Below, in pieces: positions 17,601 through 23,240 of a stretch of 55,834 bases of DNA. Source of the stretch: Candidatus Aquitaenariimonas noxiae. GTDB taxonomy: Bacteria; Omnitrophota; Gorgyraeia; Aquitaenariimonadales; Aquitaenariimonadaceae. Made by a program: the position numbers and the translations under genes. The notes below the pieces were generated by a model, which saw nothing but the letters and a program-made list of their open reading frames with translations, did not search any database and was not told the DNA's origin. The stretch spans positions 1-55,834 of the forward strand of contig PEWV01000016.1 of assembly GCA_002780005.1 (NCBI GenBank), read 5' to 3'. The number at the start of each line of letters is the position of its first letter. Positions within the stretch are counted from its first letter, which is position 1.

Positions 17601-20600
17601 TCAGATACGTCATTAATTGCAAGGGTGGTTTCCAAGGCGAGTACTTGTAGCGGCACAATGGTGAGAATGGGCGCTAAATCGTCGCTCACACGAGGTATGG
17701 CTAAAATTGCACCTCGAGCTTCTGGCCTATCAGCCAAAAATTCCCTTACGCGCCTTTCCTCGTCACTGCCCGCGTAGACGATACAAATCGGCGTGCCCTC
17801 GCGCCCGACTATCTCTCTCAAATTAAGAAATGCCTTATCAAAAACCGAGCTATCGGTGAGCAGCACAACGCAATATCCTTTTAAACGTTGGTCTGCTGTT
17901 GCCGGGAAGAAAGAGATCGGCCCGTGTTTCATTTCTCCCAAATTCTGACCCTCGGCCAACATATAGGTCAACTCTTTAAGTTTGAGTGCTCCTTCCAATG
18001 CTACCGCATACAATCTTTCCTTCCCGCCTCTTCCAAAATATATAATCGCCTGCTCTCCCTTTATTGCTTGAGCAACGCGCTTCGCCCAGTTGTCTTCACG
18101 GCTGGGTGACAGGTCTTCCAGAATACCCTGAATCATTCCAGGTATTGCTACAAGTTCGTCCAACCGTCTTCTAGCATCAGCCGGCGATAGAGTCCCTCTA
18201 ACCAAACCAAGCCATATAGAAAGCTCGTACAGCATAGCTTCCTGGGCAGTATGCGCTTTTGAAGAAGCGACTCCTTTTTCTGCCTTAGCATATGTTTGTA
18301 ACAGTCCTCCGTCGTTTTCCGTCTTTTCTCCTATATCTGTCACTCCTGGTCTATTTATGATGCTGATGAATTTGATGCCCAATGCCTGACCGATATTTAT
18401 TATATTTAAGGTATCTTTGGTTCCGCCTGATTGCGAGACCGCTATTCCCAATGTCTCGCTGGCTTCCTGCTGCAATCTCCTAAAAGTAGCAAGTTCTGGA
18501 ATATTTCTATACCTTTCATCCTTTTCTATCTTTTTTAATGCCTTTATTAAAACGACTAAATCTTCTACTTCCGCCTTTACTTTGAATAATTCACCAGGGA
18601 AGTGTCTTTCTATCTCCTCTGGACTCATAAACTCACTCAATGGAACGCCGCTTTCTTTTAATGCCGCGAAAATATGCCGCAGTTGCGCATCAATCATATC
18701 TACATACTCGCTACCGCTATATACATCCGCACTTGTTCCGGTCATGTTTTCCATAGCGGTCTGCATGGCTTTTATTGCGTGGCCTGATGTCCCGCTGGCT
18801 GCTCCCAAAATGCGCTTGAACCCCCTTATTTCATCAATGGACAATCTAATTCCTGCTGGCATAACGCTGCTTCTTTCGGCTTCCTTTGGGTTTTTTACCC
18901 ATCTGGTTATTCCATTCACACGGTCTTCCCTTATACCCGTCTCTAGCAAGCCCTCGGGCAACGTTTCTTGACCCGTTAATTCCCTATATAAACTTATAAT
19001 CTCCTTGTTCGTCGGAAGTCTTCTCTCATCAATTACTATCTGATACAAACGATTTCTAAATTCAATTGATTTCCTGACTTCGTCTTCTGACAAGTCGACC
19101 GGCAGCCTGCCTGGATACAAAGATGGCGGCACATATCCAAAAATGGTTGCAGCTAGTGAATATGGTTGATAATAAATCTCTTGGGCAAAATAGTACCTCT
19201 GATCTGGTTCTTTTGCGTACGCATATTCCTCTGGATTTAGCTCTGTTACCTTATAACCGCTTGCTCCATGGGGCACAGTCTTTTGCGCTATTGCCTGAGT
19301 AATGGCATTGGGTGTTATTTGTGAGACGAGTTCGATGTTGCCGGCTTGCATTCTGCTTATAGTGGCGCTGTCTTCTGTGAGCGCAGCGATATCTCCATCT
19401 TTTACTTTTTGGCTATATCTAGTCCAGTTTACAATTCCCCCTGCCTCAGATGCGAAGAAATTACCAATTCTGGCCCCTTCTCTATTTTCGCCCAAACCGA
19501 TGTATAGCGGCATGTCGCTTTTGACAAAACCGAAAGCTGTGTCTGGATAATCAAGACTGGTTATAACGACTGCAAAATACCCTTCCATTTTTTCATATGC
19601 CATTGCAATAGCTCTTAAAAAGTCATTTTTCGAACTATGAGGGGTACTGTATCTATAGTAATAGTAAACGAGCGCACCTATGGTCCATGCGTCTGTGCCA
19701 ATGGCGATTGGTCTTTTAAGGGCATCGTCGTTGCGATTGCTGGCTTCTTGGGATAACCAGCTATCAATTTTATCGTAGTTGGTAACGTCTCCATTAAAAA
19801 TCGTGTAAACGGGATGTATCCCAGAATCTTCTGCGGGCGTTATCACGATAGGATGTTGATTGTCCGGCGTAGCGGGGGAAGTTGTAGGCCATCTCAGATG
19901 TATCATTCTGACTTTAGCATCACCGGTCTCCTCCGAAGGAAGCTCATCTATCACAGGCTTCAGATCGTCAGCGCCTCCAAGAACTGCAATCCTCTCGCCA
20001 AAGGCCTTGCCGCTTCTTACTCCTATTATAGCGCCTCCGGCAGATTGATACCCTCGATGCTCATGTTCTTTAGCACCTACATACATAGTTGGCTTTGGAT
20101 CGAGACCACCTTCATTCAGGCTCGGTCCAACATGACAGAATACGCCGCAATCTCCGCGGTCACCATACTCATCGCGCTGCTGCTCTGGCAATAGGTCAGA
20201 AACCCGCAACAACTCTACAACTCGCAGTATTTCTTCTGGAATAGAACCTGCTTCAAACCCTTCTGCCTGTGCTATTGGTAATATATCAGCTATTTCAGCC
20301 TCAATCAGCGCATCTAGGTTAAACCGAAGTGCTGGACGTTGTCTTGTGTACGTATCCTTCCACGTCTGACATGCCTTTTCCAAGGCAGCTGCAAGATCCT
20401 CCGGCGAAAGCATTCCTTCATGCTCTTTTCTTATCTTATCTACTATGGCCTTTAAAAACTGGCCTACCGCCTCCTTCGCTATAGCCTCTTCATTATCTAC
20501 GGCCCCCTCGACTTCGAAAGCTGAGTTGGTAGCAATGTTACTTGCGCCACTCGAAGGCTTGTCAGAACTTTTATAATAAAGCTCGGCAAACGAGAGTTGC

Positions 20601-20668
20601 TGGAACAAAAAGGCAGCTATAATTAATAACGACATCACATTAAAGGTTTTTTTTCTGAATATACTCAT
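11612..20668 (-). CDS. Giant B: exported GlmS-like / glutamine-synthetase-like fusion (3018 aa)
   Basis: Residues 1-29 form a Sec signal peptide ending FLFQQLSFAE. Residues 170-1040 are a complete GlmS-like unit: class II glutamine amidotransferase, then two SIS sugar-isomerase domains. Residues 1040-1985 are helical and carry two HExxH motifs (HERIH at 1335, with EEVIA about 60 residues later; HEILH at 1683). Residues 1985-2590 are a glutamine-synthetase-like unit. Residues 2656-2789 are the domain shared with giant A, and the rest is an alpha/beta C-terminus. A usual GlmS is about 600 residues and a type I GS about 450, so both carry insertions. The start lies 4 bases after the stop of the 532-residue gene, whose end contains an AAGGAGAG Shine-Dalgarno. 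The pairing suggests glutamine made by one module and consumed by the next, but location outside the cytoplasm (no ATP) makes this uncertain. Confidence 0.9.
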   Translation of the reverse strand: MSIFRKKTFNVMSLLIIAAFLFQQLSFAELYYKSSDKPSSGASNIATNSAFEVEGAVDNEEAIAKEAVGQFLKAIVDKIRKEHEGMLSPEDLAAALEKACQTWKDTYTRQRPALRFNLDALIEAEIADILPIAQAEGFEAGSIPEEILRVVELLRVSDLLPEQQRDEYGDRGDCGVFCHVGPSLNEGGLDPKPTMYVGAKEHEHRGYQSAGGAIIGVRSGKAFGERIAVLGGADDLKPVIDELPSEETGDAKVRMIHLRWPTTSPATPDNQHPIVITPAEDSGIHPVYTIFNGDVTNYDKIDSWLSQEASNRNDDALKRPIAIGTDAWTIGALVYYYYRYSTPHSSKNDFLRAIAMAYEKMEGYFAVVITSLDYPDTAFGFVKSDMPLYIGLGENREGARIGNFFASEAGGIVNWTRYSQKVKDGDIAALTEDSATISRMQAGNIELVSQITPNAITQAIAQKTVPHGASGYKVTELNPEEYAYAKEPDQRYYFAQEIYYQPYSLAATIFGYVPPSLYPGRLPVDLSEDEVRKSIEFRNRLYQIVIDERRLPTNKEIISLYRELTGQETLPEGLLETGIREDRVNGITRWVKNPKEAERSSVMPAGIRLSIDEIRGFKRILGAASGTSGHAIKAMQTAMENMTGTSADVYSGSEYVDMIDAQLRHIFAALKESGVPLSEFMSPEEIERHFPGELFKVKAEVEDLVVLIKALKKIEKDERYRNIPELATFRRLQQEASETLGIAVSQSGGTKDTLNIINIGQALGIKFISIINRPGVTDIGEKTENDGGLLQTYAKAEKGVASSKAHTAQEAMLYELSIWLGLVRGTLSPADARRRLDELVAIPGMIQGILEDLSPSREDNWAKRVAQAIKGEQAIIYFGRGGKERLYAVALEGALKLKELTYMLAEGQNLGEMKHGPISFFPATADQRLKGYCVVLLTDSSVFDKAFLNLREIVGREGTPICIVYAGSDEERRVREFLADRPEARGAILAIPRVSDDLAPILTIVPLQVLALETTLAINDVSETIGELSGELYWLLKDYRKYNDVSEIEQRKLDAGFTEVARHIDETWDDLLATGALNMMPAGKLKQLRIAISDILNAELPNDRIVRAERLIRLLTNKEVTRIAFFENAIEQYSTTLPEWDREQLRLAGEIMESVRSDVLQASKDMAIEPTVRERYLQVAFLRESYKRLEPIVSSLTQRHAVVARERAKGVEIEDSQLLGLYNNWFAQMGLSQFLARNPDTPRGLAKIVTVEDSLKKEIRDLLAGPLDLSESEVAELAKGVMWYEAAATGMPIDFNVSPLRTRLSFARLIAEVESDPQRGIVVKPGAIIRRGLIHERIHNMLRTLELPTLHRILGTMDVQIRQIDPDFKVKFEEEYREYSEETYGADSYRMYLEEVIAKYYLEKVRDNGQIPPLFGQIAPAIEAAMREVGLRRELVERLPEPMRNNPPANLHELFDINSSYTVHPRAGIEQPNLELLKLAQLTASAKAAGISPKLATKDDMDDVVEKARQRLIELREREVTTAAEAGFAKGQDRTEGSGIELEESVSYHRRLQFVNFTLDPNTPPKVEHALMMQVMREYPEDFNNMVNQMRKVLTERFSVSNAAQLAPPATISLFFRSILPVVREQLAPFAVKYELDPHATFVLEWGSRRPAHYYQRGKWEQKIILNINLFLDDNMVAAEGLHEILHPLVTSWLKYSHIEFPIVYALAGLQVKRGIAKPIPQEDFATVWDWDLARDDIALFREMIYRMTTSKDRGMRRRGGELVKFATLMAARNIRDLKASPVPRDQQAAHNIERGGDPDAHPLNLRRIDLATLEYLLRESIDALDTSPRLDMQTKARARRRIIFRQIEPTVEAMLSDEMLHKDPNLHIFASEMRETLDAKAVREALAEIFILKEELDLLDERGREHAIEVLRGNNILDKDGKFARLLELEGSDRIAAIIEHINDPGLYKSKPQLARGAEIIARVYAEYPEAVTDFVINALHKRLLEYEPLPIDTPADMNGVVDALNQQYDGKSIEELEVRFTDPEGKLKGQRKSVKMPVNESTRGLLREGIGFDGSSVPSSISVDGKRTMFAEIFGSDFVASFVPQSLMIYEEHISPGSPETRLVAKIDAEAKIPLENVPHEIGIEHQVRSKQIASEEIARLKQEPDIQKASEQAMDLLTSGKYPVSAIKLALSDWTEEMTMIPIESSDLPQVFGDGFVLPEDMAQYLPTLRGKKGFKVKADPYSLTFVRYRTPRGDRIEAVMQVEIIDPDGRPFEGDFRTKLKQTVIMAEQDEGLGYIPYMSPEPEVFFFRRIEDEQGKLTVRATADVGRYYDDVRRAPLDVQKVFDDIIVSAESAGITLRYVHNEVAPGQYEIPYEHGPALESADRTALYKHIVKAVAKQNGLEACFMPKPITGENGSGMHIHQSLMAVRDMEINGVQYKAGDNVFFLPNNPQNYYLSNVAESYIGGLLTYGGAILRLTNPDPNSFMRLRPGYEAPIALVMGTKNRSAAVRIPEFPVPADGSNAPAARIEYRVPDACGNIHAKFWAILEAGLEGVRQKIEPPARLGEGESVFRMSTQEKRERGIIELPGGPGGLQSAIALMNFPKFEPFITRLLGQPDSDLRLFLSQPQELYADVRQPTGAVRLAKAKDQSTALDADEHDKVAGVTAYLLEDPVKSNAHAIVVNGQDIGKVALDNGAAAGFAPVLAELEKRGVNPDANIIIIPGFEDACENVGVPGIVSQEGRGLLPKGVGRNIYIDANRYHELMDFGTLDEQVEFFTHLITHLDKPIQNGEAPDDYEARIEKEVPTENARARFDRVDEAIVKIRRPAGDILSADDKANVDALAALTTGQEAGKLQLAKIGLIIPARFIMENIGIRETLEKLEQSGAQFSVIVDAENESEQKIIERLNLPLVEVVTAAPEATRQERIDNIVRHLRSKGVPQAQIGLIENPTANVEAEIAQMQSITRDIYVGIPQAPSEGQLISVHGVIADVVEAIAKRREQRVFAITLPPIERPSGELQERFREYREAIEFLKAA
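12290..12700 (-). other. Domain shared by giants A and B (copy in B)
   Basis: Residues about 2656-2789: NGQDIGKVAL, ANIIIIPGFEDACENVGVPG, GRG, GRNIYIDANRYHELMDF, QVEFFTHLITHLDKP, EAPDDYEARIE. Aligns motif by motif with 1060-1470. No named family recognised. Confidence 0.75.
12899..14716 (-). other. Glutamine-synthetase-like module of giant B
   Basis: Seen: beta-grasp motif LLREGIGFDGSSVP, metal motif SPEPEVFFF, HNEVAPGQYEI, KPITGENGSGMHIHQSL, DPNSFMRLRPGYEAP and KNRSAAVRIP. These are the ordered signature motifs of GS (ATP + glutamate + NH3 to glutamine). The metal- and ATP-contacting Glu, His and Arg residues appear kept. Differences: His to Asn in the usual HHEVAPGQ motif and an insertion of roughly 150 residues between FDGSS and PEPE. 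Most like the GS types with HEVAPGQ and GSGMHVHQS. Confidence 0.85.
17549..20161 (-). other. GlmS-like module of giant B (glutamine:fructose-6-P aminotransferase fold)
   Basis: Seen: GDCGVFCHVG (Cys174), EHRGYQSAGGAII (canonical YRGYDSAGVA), MIHLRWPT (canonical GHTRWAT), IFNGDVTNY (canonical VHNGIIENY) and IGTDAWTI (canonical SDTE). Then the SIS1 loops GAASGTSGH and SQSGGTKDTL, and SIS2 FGRGGKERLYAVALEGALKL, KELTYMLAEGQNLGEMKHGP and LAPILTIVPLQVLALETTLA. Known: GlmS converts fructose-6-P and glutamine to glucosamine-6-P, with the N-terminal Cys as nucleophile. Odd: the Cys is internal, not residue 2, so hydrolysis of glutamine would need cleavage between Asp173 and Cys174. Confidence 0.85.
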
Positions 20669-20672
20669 GTGG

Positions 20673-22271
20673 TTACTGCTTCTCTCCTTCGGAAAGGATT
20701 TCTTCGAATGGCACTTCTTCTCCTGATAAGATCTTCAGATATGGGCTTTCCGTATCCAGCTTTGTGATGCGGGGGGAAATTACTACATACGAAATACCCT
20801 TATCTTTTAACAGTTTCATTATACCTTCCGTGTGATATCCTCCGGTTATCAGCGCCGATATCTTAACTCCGTCCTGATCCATCTTATTTAGCGTATTGTT
20901 AATAAGCGCGACTTCTCTTTTTTTAGCCATTATGTAAAAATTTTCGAGCGTCGGCAAAAGTTCGTCTATTGCCTTTACATTCGGATTAGGCGAATAGGCA
21001 AGCGCGTATCGCGATGCCTGCTGTTCTATAAAATTTATAAAAGCTACAGATTGGAATTGATCCTTATTTTTCATGAAGTATTGGGCATCTTCCGTAGACA
21101 GCGAAATGTCCATCAAGCCGTTCATTAGCTTTATATTTTTCGTCAGGTCTGTGAGCGTTCTCTGGTCATCATTCGTATAAAGCTTTGATCTTATATCATC
21201 CTCTAAGGTCGCTATTTCTTTAAACAAGTCGCCGTTGTCCACCTTTGCGTAAGACACGAGATAGTCTATATAGGAATTTAGATTTTTGTAGTCAGAAACT
21301 TTTATTTTTGCCTTCACGGCGAGATCCCTCAGATAAGTATAATACTCGCTTGCGCTTATCTTCTTGGTTTTGTAAGACAAGCTTTTCAGGAAAAGGTCAG
21401 AAAGTTGGTCTTGGGATAGTTTTTTCTCGAGGGCGTTTATAAGATTTGTGCGCTCCCCGTCTACCTTATCGAAATCTATCCCTTTTTCTATATCCAGCAC
21501 GCTCGTGAAATGAGAGAAATTATTATACCTGGCCAGGTCTACTTTCTTCCCTTGCGCAACTTTATTCAAATAAACGCAGAAATCCACAAATTTTATCTTG
21601 TCCTCTTCGTAGTCGCTTATCTTTTTATCCAATTCTTTTAAGTCATTATTGTATATATACCCTTTTAGCCTATTTAAGTAGCTTTTTATCTCGCCGCAAA
21701 CCTGCTTCGCAGAACCCCTGACAGGCAATGTGGTGGTAAAACACTTCAGGTTCTCGAGATAGTAATCTTTATTCTCAACTCCGTATAGGGTGATGGGTTT
21801 TTTTGTGGTTATGGCGAGAAGTTCGGCTCCGCTTATTTTGCCCTTTTTCATAAAATATGTGGCTACTTCTTTCTTTATGTCTTCGTCTGGAAAGGTATTA
21901 AATAGCGAGGTATCTATCTTGCCTGCCGAACCTTCGACCGCAACAAGGATGAGACCCTTTCTATCCATAAGCATATCGAGGATCTTAGATATGTTTGATT
22001 GGGCTTCATAATTACAATGGGCATCTTGTATATGTATAATTATCTTATCAGAATTGCCTTTGAAGGAGTTTTTAATAAGGCCGAGGTCTTCAGGGATGCC
22101 GATGTCCTCTAGGCCGAATTGCTGCGGTTTTGCTTCTGAGGCTTTAGCTGGTTTTTCGGCACTAAACGTATCGTCCAGTATAGCATACGTGGGACAGGAT
22201 AATAAAAAAACTCCCATTGCCAAAAAGGATATAAGCCAAAAATATCTAAACAAGTTTCTATATTTCAGCAT
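20673..22271 (-). CDS. Secreted 532-aa protein heading the giant-protein operon (unknown function)
   Basis: N-terminal signal peptide or lipoprotein-like segment (WLISFLAMGVFLLSCPTYA). The mature part begins with IIIHIQDAHCNYEAQSN, then LVAVEGSAGKIDT, ITLYGVENKDYY and, near the C-terminus, ALITGGYHTEGIMKLLKDKG followed by VVISPRIT. The pattern of an early H/D-containing strand, a VEG motif and a late H-containing GGYHT loop recalls ChaN/EreA- or TraB/TIKI-type folds with scattered His/Glu active sites, but I cannot assign a family. It is the first gene behind the promoter at 22393-22421, has an AAGGGAG site just before the ATG, and ends 4 bases before giant B. It is therefore co-transcribed with giants B and A and may help export or mature them (inference). 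Confidence 0.85.
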   Translation of the reverse strand: MLKYRNLFRYFWLISFLAMGVFLLSCPTYAILDDTFSAEKPAKASEAKPQQFGLEDIGIPEDLGLIKNSFKGNSDKIIIHIQDAHCNYEAQSNISKILDMLMDRKGLILVAVEGSAGKIDTSLFNTFPDEDIKKEVATYFMKKGKISGAELLAITTKKPITLYGVENKDYYLENLKCFTTTLPVRGSAKQVCGEIKSYLNRLKGYIYNNDLKELDKKISDYEEDKIKFVDFCVYLNKVAQGKKVDLARYNNFSHFTSVLDIEKGIDFDKVDGERTNLINALEKKLSQDQLSDLFLKSLSYKTKKISASEYYTYLRDLAVKAKIKVSDYKNLNSYIDYLVSYAKVDNGDLFKEIATLEDDIRSKLYTNDDQRTLTDLTKNIKLMNGLMDISLSTEDAQYFMKNKDQFQSVAFINFIEQQASRYALAYSPNPNVKAIDELLPTLENFYIMAKKREVALINNTLNKMDQDGVKISALITGGYHTEGIMKLLKDKGISYVVISPRITKLDTESPYLKILSGEEVPFEEILSEGEKQ

Positions 22272-22392
22272 CTACTCCCTTTTTTCTCACTTATCTTATT
22301 GAGTTTCCAAAAACTTTCTTAATTTCTAAAATTACTATATCAATAATATCAATCGGAAGTTATAAGCATTTGCCTTATGGGTTTGTAGTAAA

Positions 22393-22421
22393 ATTATACC
22401 TCATTCTATATGCAAAGTCAA
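22393..22421 (-). promoter_or_regulatory. Sigma70-like promoter of the giant A/B operon
   Basis: On the minus strand TTGACT (22421-22416), a 17-base spacer, then TATAAT (22398-22393). Start of transcription expected near 22386, giving a 5' UTR of about 115 bases before the ATG at 22271. The leader holds a weak hairpin (ATAAG...CTTAT) but no riboswitch I recognise. Confidence 0.75.
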
Positions 22422-22477
22422 GGGAAAATACCAACTTTTTTAACTACTAACACCTATCTAAAAAGCCTCGAAATATC

Positions 22478-22505
22478 TTGACAAATTATATTAAACATGT
22501 ATCAT
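22478..22505 (+). promoter_or_regulatory. Sigma70-like promoter of the HAD phosphatase gene
   Basis: TTGACA (22478-22483), 16-base spacer, TATCAT (22500-22505). The ATG at 22516 lies only 11 bases after the -10 box, so the transcript would be leaderless or nearly so; no Shine-Dalgarno is present. Confidence 0.6.
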
Positions 22506-22515
22506 ATTTGACCAT

Positions 22516-23166
22516 ATGAAAGTTTTGATCTTATCTGATTTCGACGGGACAATAACAACAAAGGATACCCTAGTAGAACTGCTGGATATCTATGCCTACC
22601 CAAAATGGCACGCCATAGCCGGGCTTGTTGCTAGAGGGAAAATGGGTACGCGCGTAGCCTTGAGGAAAGAGTTCTCTTTATTTTATCTGCCTAAGAATCA
22701 ATATCTATCTTTTTTAAGAAAGAAAATAAAAATAGATCCGTATTTTAAATCGTTTGTAAAATTCATACGCAATAAAGGAGCGAGATTAGTAATACTAAGC
22801 GGCGGCTTTTCTTTGAATATTAGTCAGACTCTTAAGAAATATAAGTTAGGGAAGATGCTGTTTTATGCTAATAAGCTGCTATTCAAAAATGGAAAATTTG
22901 AAATAGTGTACACACACCCCGGGAACGGGTGTAGGCAATGCGGGAATTGTAAAAAAGACCGCCTCTTGCAATTCAAGAAAAAGGGTTATTATATAGTGTA
23001 TATAGGAGACAGTGTAACGGATCATTGTCCTGTCAGAGAGGCTGATCTCGTATTTGCCAAATGGAATCTTGAAATATACTGCCGTAAAAGGAAAATACCT
23101 TATATACTATACAAAAACTTCAACGATATAAAAAATTACCTGTCCAAGAATCTTCTAACAAAATAG
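22516..23166 (+). CDS. HAD-superfamily phosphatase (SerB/MtnX-like, HAD-IB)
   Basis: 216 residues. Motif I is LSDFDGTITTKDT (nucleophile Asp plus acid/base Asp), motif II LSGG near residue 95, and motif IV YIGDSVTDHCPVREADLVFA. An insertion GCRQCGNCKKDR with three Cys, before motif IV, is typical of the MtnX/phosphoserine-phosphatase-like HAD-IB group. Known: such enzymes hydrolyse small phosphomonoesters (phosphoserine, methylthiopentenyl phosphate, others). Substrate not determined. The gene stands alone between divergent and convergent neighbours, probably leaderless, with a strong hairpin right after its stop. Cytoplasmic; no signal peptide. Confidence 0.85.
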   Translation: MKVLILSDFDGTITTKDTLVELLDIYAYPKWHAIAGLVARGKMGTRVALRKEFSLFYLPKNQYLSFLRKKIKIDPYFKSFVKFIRNKGARLVILSGGFSLNISQTLKKYKLGKMLFYANKLLFKNGKFEIVYTHPGNGCRQCGNCKKDRLLQFKKKGYYIVYIGDSVTDHCPVREADLVFAKWNLEIYCRKRKIPYILYKNFNDIKNYLSKNLLTK

Positions 23167-23192
23167 CCCCATGCATTTTCATGCACGGGGCT
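23165..23192. terminator. Hairpin terminator between convergent HAD and DUF4954 genes
   Basis: AGCCCCATGCAT - TTTC - ATGCACGGGGCT, a 12-bp stem with one wobble pair, overlapping the HAD stop codon. U-rich sequence (ATTTTGTT) follows on the minus strand, so it best terminates the nagB-DUF4954 transcript and may act for both. Confidence 0.7.
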
Positions 23193-23240
23193 ATCCTAAT
23201 CCCTAACTACTAGCTACTAACTACTATCTACTAATCACTA
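23193..23240. repeat. TAACTA-type short repeat tract
   Basis: About 40 bases of imperfect CTAACTACTAGCTACTAACTACTATCTACTAAT reiterations between the terminator hairpin and the DUF4954 stop. Related tracts occur at 35848-35876 and, shorter, at 22440-22460. Confidence 0.7.

Larger units (their letters stand above)
22272..22515. other. Divergent intergenic region between the 532-aa gene and the HAD gene
   Basis: AT-rich spacer holding the two divergent promoters listed separately and, at about 22440-22460, a short TAACTACTAACACCTATCT tract of the repeat type also found near 23205 and 35850. No small gene or structured RNA recognised. Confidence 0.6.
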
